Below are positions 37,901 through 49,900 of a stretch of 64,000 nt of DNA, piece by piece (position 1 is the stretch's first letter; each line of letters opens with the position of its first letter). The stretch comes from Amborella trichopoda. Its lineage: Eukaryota > Streptophyta > Magnoliopsida > Amborellales > Amborellaceae. The notes beneath the pieces are model-generated. The model did not search any database, was not told the DNA's origin, and saw only the letters and a program-made list of their open reading frames with translations. Location of the stretch: the NCBI RefSeq assembly GCF_000471905.2, contig NW_006499781.1:623960-687959 (forward strand), given 5' to 3'. The position numbers and the translations under genes were made by a program.

Positions 37901-40900
37901 CTCTGTTTTGTGGAATGGCTCACCCAAGGGATATTTTAAAGGGAAGAAAAGTTTGAGACAAGGGAATCCTCTATCTCCTTATCTATTTTGTTGGTCATGG
38001 ATTTCTTTAGTAGGCAGCTTGACTGTGCTACGTTGCAAGGCACGGTTCCCAAGGCATTTCCTTCAGGGTGTGACTATGGGGTCTCTCATCTATTTTATGC
38101 TGATGATGTGCTTATTTTCTGTGAGGCATCCATTTCTTCTGCAAGTGCTATGCGTGAACTTATTTCTAAGTTTGAAAGGATTACTGGTCAGATTTTGAAT
38201 TCATCTAAAAGCAAGGATTTTTTCTTTGGTGCACCACGGGGAGGATGTGAGAGAATTCTGAGGGAGTTTAGTTCCTTGAAGGAGCCTTTCTAGTCCACTA
38301 TTTGGGCATACCATTATTTCATGGACATGTGAGGCACAACTATTGCCATAGTCTGATGGGTAAGGTGTTTGGTAAGATTGGGTCACGACAGCCTTTATGT
38401 CTCTCATATGCAGGTCGACTTCAGTTGCTTATGTCTATACTCGGAGCACAAGCGGTTTTCTGGGTGTTAACTTTCATTCTCCCAAATAAAAAGTGTAATA
38501 TGATAGAGAGACTACAGAGAAACTTCTTTTGGGCCAGTGAAGCAGAGAAAAAAGATGTTCATCTTATAAAATGGAGAACAATGTGTCTCACTCAAGCCGA
38601 AGGGGGTATCGGGGTAAGGAAATGGCGAACTTCAATATCGCAGGAATAATGAAGTTAGCATACAGGATTTTGGAAAACCCATCCTCGTTATTGGCACGGT
38701 TCTTCAAAAATCGATATTTTAGAAATTCTTCTATATGGGAGGCTGAAGCAAGAAGATAATGTTCTCAGGCATGGAAGGGGATTTTACTTGGCTTATTGCA
38801 CTTGAAAGGCAATGCACAGTGGAATATTGGTAATGGTCAGATGGTGGATTTCTGGGTGGATCCATGGTTAGTAGGTCAGTCATTATCAGATTTGCATGAT
38901 AATGATATTCAGGAGGATTTGGGGGTTGCTGCAAGGAAGAAGGTTTCAGACTTTACAGGAGGTGCACCTCAGTCTTGGTTTCTGTCCCTTCCCGCATCTG
39001 ATGTTTTAGAAATATATGGAGGGAGGTTGAGAATTATACACTTCCTCTACAACCCCAAAATGATTCACTGGTCAGGATTCACTCTGTTGATGGCCTATTT
39101 TCTATTAAAGGGGCATGGAACTTTATTAGGTATCAAGGTTCATCCCTATTTTTTGTGCACTTTGGTCTTCTAAATGCCACCCACGGGCGAAATGCTTCTC
39201 ATGGTTGGCTTTACATAATCGGCTGTCCACTTCATTTTTGTTGTAGCAATGGGGCATGCAGCTGGACTCTTTATGTCTCTTTTGTAGCAATGATAGCCTT
39301 TTCCATCTATCATTTCAATGTGCTTTTGCACAGGGTGTATGGAGATCATTAGCTTGGAGATGTGAAAAACGGTTTGTCCTTGGTTCTTCTGTACCTGATT
39401 TACTTAGGTGGTGGTTACTTTTTAGGTTTAAATCTCATGGACCATCTTTGGTCTTCCATCTTTTTTACTACTATTTGGTTTCTATGGGAAGAGCGCAACA
39501 GAAGAGTTTTTAAGTTAAGACCCACCAAGAGAAAGCTTATTGTGAATCAGATTACCTTACTTGTTCAGGTAGTAGCAGAAGTTAAAAAGTGGTCTTTCCA
39601 CTCATTAGAAATAGGTCATTATTGGTATTCTTCAGATAACTTGGCGTCAGCAGAGGTCAAAATCCCTTATTCCGGTGGTGTGGTCATTTCCTAAGGCTCA
39701 AAATTACATGCTAAATATTGATGGTGCTTCCTTGAGAAATCCAGGTTTAGCAGGTGGTGGTGGTGGTGATGGTGTCATCAGGAACAGAGAGGGTGGTTTC
39801 ATTGCTGCTTTTGCAAAGCATTTTGGTTTTGCTTCGAATAACCATGCAGAATTCTTGGCACTTGAAGGAGGAGTTCAGTTGGTTCATTAGAGGAATTGCT
39901 TCTAATACAGATAGAAAATGATTCGCCCTCCTTGTCGATGTCATTCTTAATCGATGTTGTGCTCCATAGAGGCTAAAGAAGATTTCAGATAATTACGGTA
40001 CCAGACTTTCTTCTCATTGATGGTCCATTGCACATGTTTTTCGGGAGGCAAATACGGTTGCTGATGCCCTCGCTAAGAGGGCATCTGCTGGCCGCGGTAC
40101 TGTGTGGCGCCATCAACCACTAGATTTTCTTTATTCTCTTTTATTACATGATCTGGCACAACTGCCCTACTAGAGGCTTGTATGATTGGTTTTCTCTGCT
40201 CATTATCGATGAAAAAACGGGTCGGGGCCTTCTCGTCCACTGACTTCTCCAAAAAAAAAAACAATTAGAAATAGCATGGCGGCTTGGTATGTTTTTCATA
40301 AAAAACTTGACAGACCTGGTAAGACTATGGTGATTTTCTAAAAAATATAACCATTGACCTATCGACACAAATGATCAAATTCAATTAAAAAAAAAAACAG
40401 TCTTTGAAAATCCTTTTACCGCATTCACTTTTAATTTTTACCAAGTCATGTTATAGCCACAAAAGGAGTCATAAAATCCATCTATGATTTTATCCAAAAC
40501 AAACGCACGGCTAAAAGATGGTTTTCAAAACCTGACAAAAGTCCAAAATACGCATTTTCTTGGCAATTTGGAGAGCCTAGAATGAGATCCACATCACATG
40601 CAACGCACCATATCACTAGACATTACTGGGAGGATAGACACCAAAACCGGGTTCTGTTGAAACGAGCAAATGGATACCACACTCCCTTTGTGCTATATAC
40701 TAAAATGAGGGATGCTCATCTCTCGTGTTTGATACTTAGACCATAGATCATGATCAAAACACCAAAACCACATCTCCATGTGTTTTATTATCTTCAGTAG
40801 TTCACAAACGTACAAGAAAGCACATATATATAAGGGTATTCAAACCTGGCTCTGTCAATTTTGTTTAGCACCTATCAATTAATGTCCTTGCATTCCATAC

Positions 40901-43900
40901 ATAAACATAAAACTAGCCAAGATGTAATAATAATAAAAAAAAGGTTGACAAGAAGGCTATAAGTTATTGAATGCTCTTTCCCTATATGACCTAACCATGT
41001 CATGTGGGATAGATTTCATACCTCAAACTATATAGTGTTGTACCTAGCCTTTCTTGATCCGATATTTTGCTTGTTGGAGAACGTTTATGGTCCTGGAACA
41101 GTACATAACTGATGGAGAATCACTTGGTCATCATTTGTACATGTCAGGGAAATATCCAATTCTTCAGCACTTGGATTCTCCCTTACTCTATTTAATTCAA
41201 GAAAGCATTAAATAGAGTAACACCGAATACCTTGCCTCAGGTTACCCCCAAGGACTTCGTATACCCCACACCGGGTCTCTTCCACTAAACACGCAGATGA
41301 TCTCGGTCTAAACTTGTCTCATAACTCAGGAAGCCTAGGAAAAACCACTTGAGAGCATAACATGGGATAGTACTTTGAACAAGCTTCAACACATAAGCAT
41401 AACTCAATGCACATATGCTATAACGTGGCCCCTTTTGGCTTGGGCGTGCCCCCCTTAGGGTTCCACCTTTTACAAATTAAACCCTAACTTAAGTTCAGAG
41501 AGAAAAGAGAGAGAGAGATAGAGAGGGGCGTGCCTTCCCTAGGGTTCAGAGAGAGCGAAAGAGGCCAATCAAAAGGTGTAGAGAAAAGAACCCCCATAGA
41601 GAGTATTTAAAATATAGAGGCTAGGGTTTTTGAGGTTAGGGCTTTGCCATCATTAGGAGATTCAATCTTGACCTTTGATCATAAAGACCTGTGGGGTGAA
41701 GAGATCTCATCCATTAATTCCTGAGATCAACCATCATAATTAAAAGGAATGAGGTGGAACCATTATCCTTCAGTTACTACAACTCTATTTCCATCAAATA
41801 TTGTGTAGAGAAAATACTATCTTTTTGTAATTCAATTTCAATTAATCTCTACACTTTCTTATTCGAAATCAATATAATTCTTCACATAATACTTTTCTTT
41901 TTATTTTCCAATCAAGAAGGTGGTTTAGCACACAAGCCACACAAAAAGGAAAGAAGGGAGTGGGGTGCCCAACACATAGATAGCCATGTGAGCCCCATGC
42001 TACAACAAGTGGGCTTATTTGTGGAAGGCCCAAATTCCCAATGGGCCCCCATACCCTATATTATATTTTAAAATAATAATAAGAATTTTATATTCGTCTC
42101 TGAATTAAATAGATCCAGAAAAATGATTTTTCCTTATTTATTTATTTAAAAATTCTTTTTCGATAAAAAAAAAGTCAAAAACTTCATTTCAATTATCTAA
42201 AATATTATTAAAAATAATTAAACATATTAAAGAAATTTAATGGGAATTAGATCTAAAGAGTTATGAATATAATAAATATACTGAGAATTCCATCATTTCT
42301 AGTAACCGTATCTCATTGCACCCTCTCAAATTGGCCCAATAGTTTCCATGACCCACAGCCCCTCGTAGAGGTGCATGATTGAACTATCAAAGGTAGTTAA
42401 TAATTGTAGAAGACATGATCCTAGTCCATGGATCATAAGTTCCTCCTTGCGGACAAGTCCAGACCACATTCCAGAACTATAGTCCATGGGTCCTTCAAAT
42501 ATAATCCAGTATTGTAGGGAGTCATCTCTTCAGCACATGTATACAACACACCCACAATCCAGCGGGCGGCTTCCCAGACGACTATCTAGTGTACATGCCA
42601 TGTGATGGTAATGATGAGGATTTTGGCTCTTGTCCTCTTCGGCCCACCATAACATACAGGGGTCACACCAGGTCCTCTAGCCAACCACCTTGGGCACCCA
42701 ATTCTGATCTCATCAAGGGGTAACGCCACATCAAAATCTTTATTGATTGTGCACAAAATACCTCAGGCTACGAGTTTTAGACATCACCCTGACCCATAGC
42801 CAATCAAAGCTCAGGTGAGTCTCGACACTAATAATGCTTCACAGTCCAATCTGGACCACACTGCCACTGGAGCTAATATATCACTATATATGATTTCAAT
42901 ACATGCTCTCATAAGACCTTTAAATAGCCACATAACTCCAACATCATATACTTAGTAGGAAACGCTTCCATCAGTTAGCCAGGTGGTTTCCTTTCTCCAA
43001 ATTGAGGAGAGTCAAGAAAGTGTCATGCTGCCAGGTCAAGTACTTTACAATTTACCCTTGTTTTGGCCTCATAACCTCCTAAAAATAACGTGGGGTGGAA
43101 CTTGGAAATTTGGAAAAGGAGGGCAGAACCAAGGAGAAAAGTAAAAGGGTGATCATTGTTAGAAATGGCCATATTAAAGAAAACTGCAGGGATCTAGTTG
43201 GTCGGCCAGCTAAATTTAATCATCCACGTCAATTTAATGCTCACAAGGCTTCTTCCACTAGGAGTTCAGCTGCTGCTAGTACGGATCAGCTGGTATAAAA
43301 TGCAATCCAATCTTCAGTTTCTACTCCAAAAGAGATTATACCAATCCCAAAAGGAGATTGAAAGCCTTCATTGATTGTTCGCAGTTAGATGGCCCCTCCA
43401 CATCCTCTTCTTCATCCCTTGCACATTCAAGTACTCATGTTTCTGCCAATCAAGTTATACCAATCCCAAAAGGAGATTGGAAGCCTTCATTGATTGTTCG
43501 CAGTTAGATGGCCCCTCCACATCCTCTTCTTCATCCCTTGCACATTCAAGTACTCATGTTTCTGCCAATCAAGTCTCCCTTACTCTGTTTGGATAATCCT
43601 GAATCATTGATTCAGGAGCATCAGATCACATGATCAATATGTCCTCCCTTTTTTCTTCCTATTCTCTTGTTTTGGTTAGTGCTGGGAATGGGTTGGGTCG
43701 AGTCCGGGTCGGCCCCAATCCGTACCCCACCCGACTCCTGGGTAGGTAGACGCAGCCCGGATTCGACTCTTTGGCAGGTGGACTGGGACCGGGACCCGGA
43801 CTCGGACCGAACTTTTTGGCTAAATTTACTTTGTTATGGTGCCTTCCATAAAAGGATGTGTCTTCACAGCCTATGCAAACACAAGAACAACGAATTGGTC

Positions 43901-46900
43901 AGGTGATCCAATACAAAATCATACTTGTGTTTCTCAGCATGTTCAGTTCCCCATAAACAAATTGTTACACCTTCCACGAGTAACTCTTTTTGGACCTGGT
44001 GAATGAACTAACCTTGTAGAGACATGGGCTTTACGATATGTATGAGACAGCTTTGAGACTCGACCAAGTCTTTTCCAAAATTATATTAAAATTTAAGACA
44101 GGTGAGTTTTAATATACCCCTGAAAGACTTGGTCAAGTCCCAAGGCTACTTGACTAGGAAAATCTGAGTGTACTCCCTGAGTTTAAAAACCTTGAACAGA
44201 GGTATTATTGTGCTAAGAGTAGCTATTAAATTATAAAAACTATGGTCCTTGTATTTCATTTTACCCATCTATACTCTGTTATGCCATTATTTAATTTACT
44301 TACGGGCATTGCATTCATATTCATTAATCATTGCATGTGCAATATCTGAGAGTAACTTTCATCACAATGAAGGAAGATTTTTTTCACATGCCCTGAAAGC
44401 TCCATCTCTTCCCATCTCCTGCATCACTTCGTTCTCTACATCTTCAACACTAGGGTGATTCGAACAATCCCACAATTAATATTAATTAGCCAACCATTCA
44501 TCACTCATGTCTAGGGAATTTCATTAAAGCAGCAAATGACAATTCTTTGAAAAGAAAACTGAATGACACAAGGAATAGCAAAGAGATGGAGATAATGTGA
44601 AAGATTAAGTTATTCCTAGTCCTATATAACAAGGAAATCAGAAAAGGATGTATGTGAATTTCAAAGAAAGTATAAAGTTATTAGAGAACTAGAGTGTTAG
44701 AAGGGAAAGCATGTCGAAAAGGATTTTGCTAAAAGCAGAGGATTACAATAAAAAATATTAAGTTCTAGTTCATGAGCAACATGTGGCTCATGGGAAAGTT
44801 CCATAAACGAAAAGATGGACAAGAATCTGGATCACAAAAGCAAAAAGAGCATAAAACCCCTATGATGATATTTACTGGCTTTTTTGTCCATAACAAGTAG
44901 CACAACCCAAACATGAATACAGTCTCTGTGGTACTAGACGACAGTTGTGAACTTGTGATTAATAAATACCGATGGATCTAGGGTTTAGGGTTTACAAAAG
45001 AAAAAAATGGCCACTTAAAATGTCAAGAACACAAATCACCATAATGTATACTCTCCAGCAAAGTGAAATATCAAAACACCATAAAATAATGCAGGCAAGC
45101 ATTAAATAATTATATAAAAACTCACCTTGAGTAAAGAATTTGTACTTTTGGTTGCTTTTACAAGTCCCATGATGAATGATATAACCATAAGAATTAGCCC
45201 ACTTAAAAAGTGCACTAAGAGAATCACATTCTGCAGATATAAACAAATGAAATTAAAATAAATTATAGACAACAACAAAAGAAGTCAATCACATAGAAAG
45301 ACCAATGCGAATGGGAAGTAAACAAAAGGAGCTAACCTGGGCAATAGTGTGATCAGAGAAGAAAAATGTGAGGCAGTATGTAGACGACGGTATTGCTGAC
45401 CCATATGCCAAAAACATAAGTGTAGTGGGCAAAATGCCCATGGTTCCAACAAACTGATGGAGCCCTGAATTAGACAAGCATATAGTGAATTATTTCACAA
45501 GCTATGGGGCACTATTGAAACTTGCCATCAACATAAGCAGAATCCTCACAAAAATGGAGATGCTTAAGCTAATTAATTTAATGCCTAAGGGAAATAATGA
45601 ATTTGCCAATTCTAGGTATTGGAATGAAACGACCTGACAACAATTAGGAGAAAAAGGATATCTACAAGTATTATCTGGATCATTTACCGAAAATGTAGAA
45701 AAGAACAATTGCAAGTGACATTGGAAATAAGAAGCTGATGAAATCCCAAACAAAAGTGGAGATCCAGTACGCAAGAATAGATACCTGGAATAAGTTCAAC
45801 TCTGACAATCAATTTAACGGACAATACATACAAAAATTCAGTTACTGGTTATCTTGGATGAAAAATTAAAATAGGAAAGCATCCACATACCCCACTTAAA
45901 AGTTGCTGGTGTTTGGCTTTAACCTCCCGCTCCTGTGTAAAAGCAACAAAAGAGATCTAATGATGCTAAAAAAGTAAAATATTGGATCTCTTCAATGGTC
46001 TGTGAGAATCAGTAAAATTCAAGCTAAGAATGAGCATTTCAACATCCAGATGTCATACAATCCAGATTTCAAAAAATCTTGTTTCTTCTCTTTGGGGATG
46101 AGGGGAGAGTGTTGATAAAAGGGAACAGGTAAGAACAATAAAAAATAGTAGTACATAATATACAAAATTATGATAAAAGGGTTAAAGTGGAAATCATATC
46201 TGTAATGGAACGTCATCATTATAGCGGTTCAGCTCTATTTTTATTAAAGGTCAGTGCTGATAAGAAGCTAACCTAATTGTTAGTTGACAGTATTATCCAA
46301 GTTCCGAACATTTCTTAGGAGACAAAGGTAACACAGTCGTGTAAATTGCAACAGCGTGCAATTTGAACACAGTGACTTTCATAGAAGTAAGCAAAACATT
46401 TCAAGACACTTGATTTCTATATTTGTGCCATGTCCACCAGAGTACGCATGGAGAAGCACACAAAGTGAAGGTTGTTTTACGGCAAAGCTTGTCCAAGATA
46501 TAGAAGGTATGCAAGTTTATTTGTAAGTGCAATTTGATAATTTCCTCTAAGCAACTGTATGTGTGAATAATGTCACACATGAAAAGTCTGACCACAATTA
46601 ATTTTCATGTTATAAGCATTACATAGTGTGGGTTCCATGTAATGCACAGCTTAAGTAAAAATGTCAAGTCGTGAAAAAGAAATAACAATTACATCATATA
46701 CAACCGGGATGTCACCATGGGTTTGATTGGTTAATGTGTTGACCACACAGGTTTGAATCTCACTGCTCAACTGCCACCAAAGAACTAAGATATAAGCATT
46801 ACCAATACTTTTGCTATTTGCACCTAAACACATGGGCAGATACATTAACTAGAGCTAGTTACAGATACATTAACATGGGTAGATACATAGGAGGACCGAG

Positions 46901-49900
46901 GACCAATAGAACAATAGAACTTCCCTAAAATAGTCAAGTCTTTTTTGTAATTTATGATGGTAAGTAGTTCAAATGATGAAAAATATGTAAGTTTTAGTTT
47001 TAGCATTTTATAATATCAGCCAAATAAAAAGAGAGAACTCTAAGGTGACACCCCAAAAAAAAGAAGAAACAAAAGAACACAGAAGTGAAGAACCTAAGGG
47101 TACGTTTGGTTCGTGCGTAAGTATTTCCCGGGAAATATTTACATATGCAAATACTTTACCTATGTAAATATTTGCATATGCATTTTTTTTACCATGTTTG
47201 GTAGCACATTTAAAAAAGCATTGTGTAAAGAGTTTCATATGATTGGTAGCACTTGGTTGGGGTGAAAATATTGCCACCAAACCTCAAGGGATACTTGTTC
47301 CTAGTGGAAAAAGCAAGTAAATAGCAGAACTACCATCAGAAGCTAGCCAAGATATGAACTGCCCAAGGCAGGTATTTTGCAGCAGGGAAATGCCGAATTA
47401 CCATAAGAAGCTAGCCAAGATATGAACTGCCCAAGGCAAGCATTTTCCGGCAAGGAAATGCCATGAGGCCATTGGCATATGGTTCTTTCCCCATATAACG
47501 GCAGGGAAGACCTTGGGAGCGTATTGCAGTCCCCCAATTCTCCCTAACTTTTGTTTTGGATGAATACCAAATGGAACCAACTTGGCCAAACTTAAATTTC
47601 AGCCACTATGAACTGATTTGCACTGAAAACAGTGTCGAGGCCTTCTACAAAAAAATTAGATCCATGATTGGGTTGAATTGCATTGGTTTCATCTTCCATT
47701 TTGATCTACTCCTACGGTTTGATGAGCTTGGTAGTGTTTTTGTTCTTCTTTCAAACTATTTAACCAAGAGTTACCTATCTCAAACCAAGTAAATTTCTGG
47801 CATAGCAATAAGGGCTATGGTTTTCTCACAGCTCTGGTTTTCTTGCATAGGCATGGGGCTTTTAGATAGATAAAGGGAGAGAGAGGAGGGTCACAGGAGA
47901 GAGAGAGGGCTCTGGTTTTCTCTCAGATGGGGCTTTTAGAGAGAGAGAGACGAGGGTCAAGAGAGAGAGGGCTCTGGTTTTCTTGCAAAGGGATGGGGCT
48001 TTTAGATAGAGAGAGAAAGACGAGGGTCCCAGGAGAGAGAGAGGGCTCCAGTTTTGTCGCAGAGGGATAGAGCTTTTAGAAAGAGAGAGAGAGATGGGGG
48101 TCACAGGAGAGAGAGGGGGCTCTGGTTTTGGCTTTTGAGAGAGAGACAGAGATGAGGGTCACGTGGGCCTTTGTTTTCAAGTGGATTGATTAAAAATTTC
48201 GGGTCCGCTATATTTGACGGAACCATGGGAAATATTTCCACACTTCATAAGGTGTGGTTTCATTTTACCATGTATTGGCCTTTTCATGGTAAAATTTTAC
48301 CATGGTAAAATATTTGCAGCCAAACATGCGAAATGCAATTTACATATGTAAATATTTCCCGAGAAATATTTACACACGAACCAAATATAACCTAAGGAAA
48401 AAATGACATATTTTTTGGACAGATTCCAAAATCTCCAACACAACATACCCAACATTTGCATCAACATATGTCCAACAGTTATATATGGCCAACATGTGCG
48501 TCAAAATGTTCTGAGCAAAAAATACATATGGCGAACTTGCGAAGAGATGATAGACAAATCCATCTTGTATTGTCATTGATAACAACTTAATTGATAAAGT
48601 TTACCAATCATAACATGTCGCTAGCATATGGATGCAACACTATCAAACATATGCTTATACAAAGGTATCATGTTCAGCCATTCATTAATGTGCACTGATA
48701 TACGAGTCTATGATGTTGTAACAAAGAGAGATATTAAGGGAAAGCAAAAGGGCTGCACCTCAGTTTGAGTTATCCTGATTTGCCTGCTTCTATTTGGTTG
48801 CAAAAAACGTACAGCCAATACATTATGTGAACACTTAGTTCACACAAGAAGGTTTTTTAAACTGTCAAACGGACCTAAAATATTTACCACTCAAACAGGT
48901 AACCTGGTTTCTAATGTTGGCATCTCTCCCTCTCCCTCCTTAGGCTGAATATTGTGCAAACCCAATACCCATTGGACCGTGTTTCATGACTATGTATCAT
49001 GTACAAGGGGAATTGTTGTCCTTATTATTTGTTATTTTGTTTTACAATTCAATATCCTTGCAAATTAAGAGCATTTACGTAATTGTACAAATCCCAACAT
49101 CCAATCATGTAGTATTTAATCACATAAAGAAGATGCAACCACAACACTGATGTGGGGATCCAGGCCACACTCTCTCACTTTTATATCGTCTCGCTCTTTC
49201 TTCTTGGTGACAAACATCACGTTAGATGGTATCAGAGAGGCAATTGATCTCCAAGGGCCTGTAATTATCAAGGTTAAGTCTTTCTCATCTCCATTACATC
49301 ACACTTATTCTTCCTTGTTTCATTATTTTCATTCGCTATCAAACCTTCTTTTTCCTTTCTTCACCTGCTCCATTAACTATGAAACCCCAACATGTCTCTT
49401 TTAAACGGATTTAGACAACCCTAATTTCTTTTTCAATCTAAATAAGACCCAAAAAAGAAAACCTCCCTCTCTAAAAACCCCAGCCCAAACTCTCCCTCCC
49501 TCAAAATCTGAAAATCTTCTCTCTTTCTCTATTAAAAAATAAAAATAAAAAAATTGAACTGTTGGATTTATGGCCTTTCAAGGCCGTAGAGCTAAGATTT
49601 TCTTGCTCAGAGGAAGTGAGTGAGAGAAGATGATTCTGGGCGCTCAGCGCACTAGGGCCAAAAATTTTATACCCCAAGTACATTAGGTAATGAGTGTTTT
49701 ACGATTTAAGAGAGAGAAATCTCTCAGGAAGGTGTGAGGGTCATCTCTGAGTCAAGGCTATGTTGATGAGTACGCCTCATGGTTGGTGTGATTGGCATGG
49801 GCTAGGAGACGCAAAAGAGTAGAAAAGAAACCAAGTAATTTTTCGAGTATTGGCCTTGTGTGGGGTGGTCATGACTTATGAGCATGAATTCGTACCCTGA

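Larger units (their letters stand above)
35830..40262 (+). mobile_element. L1-type LINE, nearly full-length, dead
   Basis: Plus strand. Endonuclease start AAWNVRG near 36046, followed by decayed endonuclease to ~36840; reverse transcriptase 37190-38300; zinc-binding domain ~38790-39500; RNase H ~39690-40120; A tail at 40251-40262. Stops and frameshifts are frequent. It sits inside the 9.9-kb LTR element and on the opposite strand to it and to the ABCA1 gene. Confidence 0.88.
33086..42945 (-). mobile_element. LTR-type element (~9.9 kb with insert), probably non-autonomous
   Basis: Two ~1.75-kb direct repeats (33086-34835, 41192-42945) flank 6.3 kb. Of that, about 4.4 kb is a LINE inserted later (35830-40262), so the element's own interior is about 2 kb and contains no gag or pol I can recognise. 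Large LTRs with a short non-coding interior fit a LARD/TRIM-like non-autonomous retrotransposon. The copies differ by many substitutions and small indels, so the insertion is old. No clear target duplication or tRNA primer site was found. Confidence 0.6.
47098..48392. mobile_element. PIF/Harbinger-like DNA element, 1,295 bp, non-autonomous
   Basis: The ends are inverted repeats: gggtacgtttggttcgtg at 47098 against ggttatatttggttcgtg read inward from 48392. Similarity continues inward through aatatttcccgggaaatatttacatatg-like sequence and the cca-tggta / tttggc words, about 90-110 bp in all. The flanks are TAA on both sides (47095-47097, 48393-48395), the 3-bp duplication of the PIF/Harbinger/Tourist group. 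The interior has no transposase. It contains a 67-bp duplication (47335-47450) and a ~65-bp GA-rich minisatellite (47840-48180). Confidence 0.75.

Noticed and set aside
47840-48180. Regularly spaced repeats as a CRISPR array
   Set aside because: Units are contiguous GA-rich minisatellite copies without unique spacers, in a plant nuclear context.
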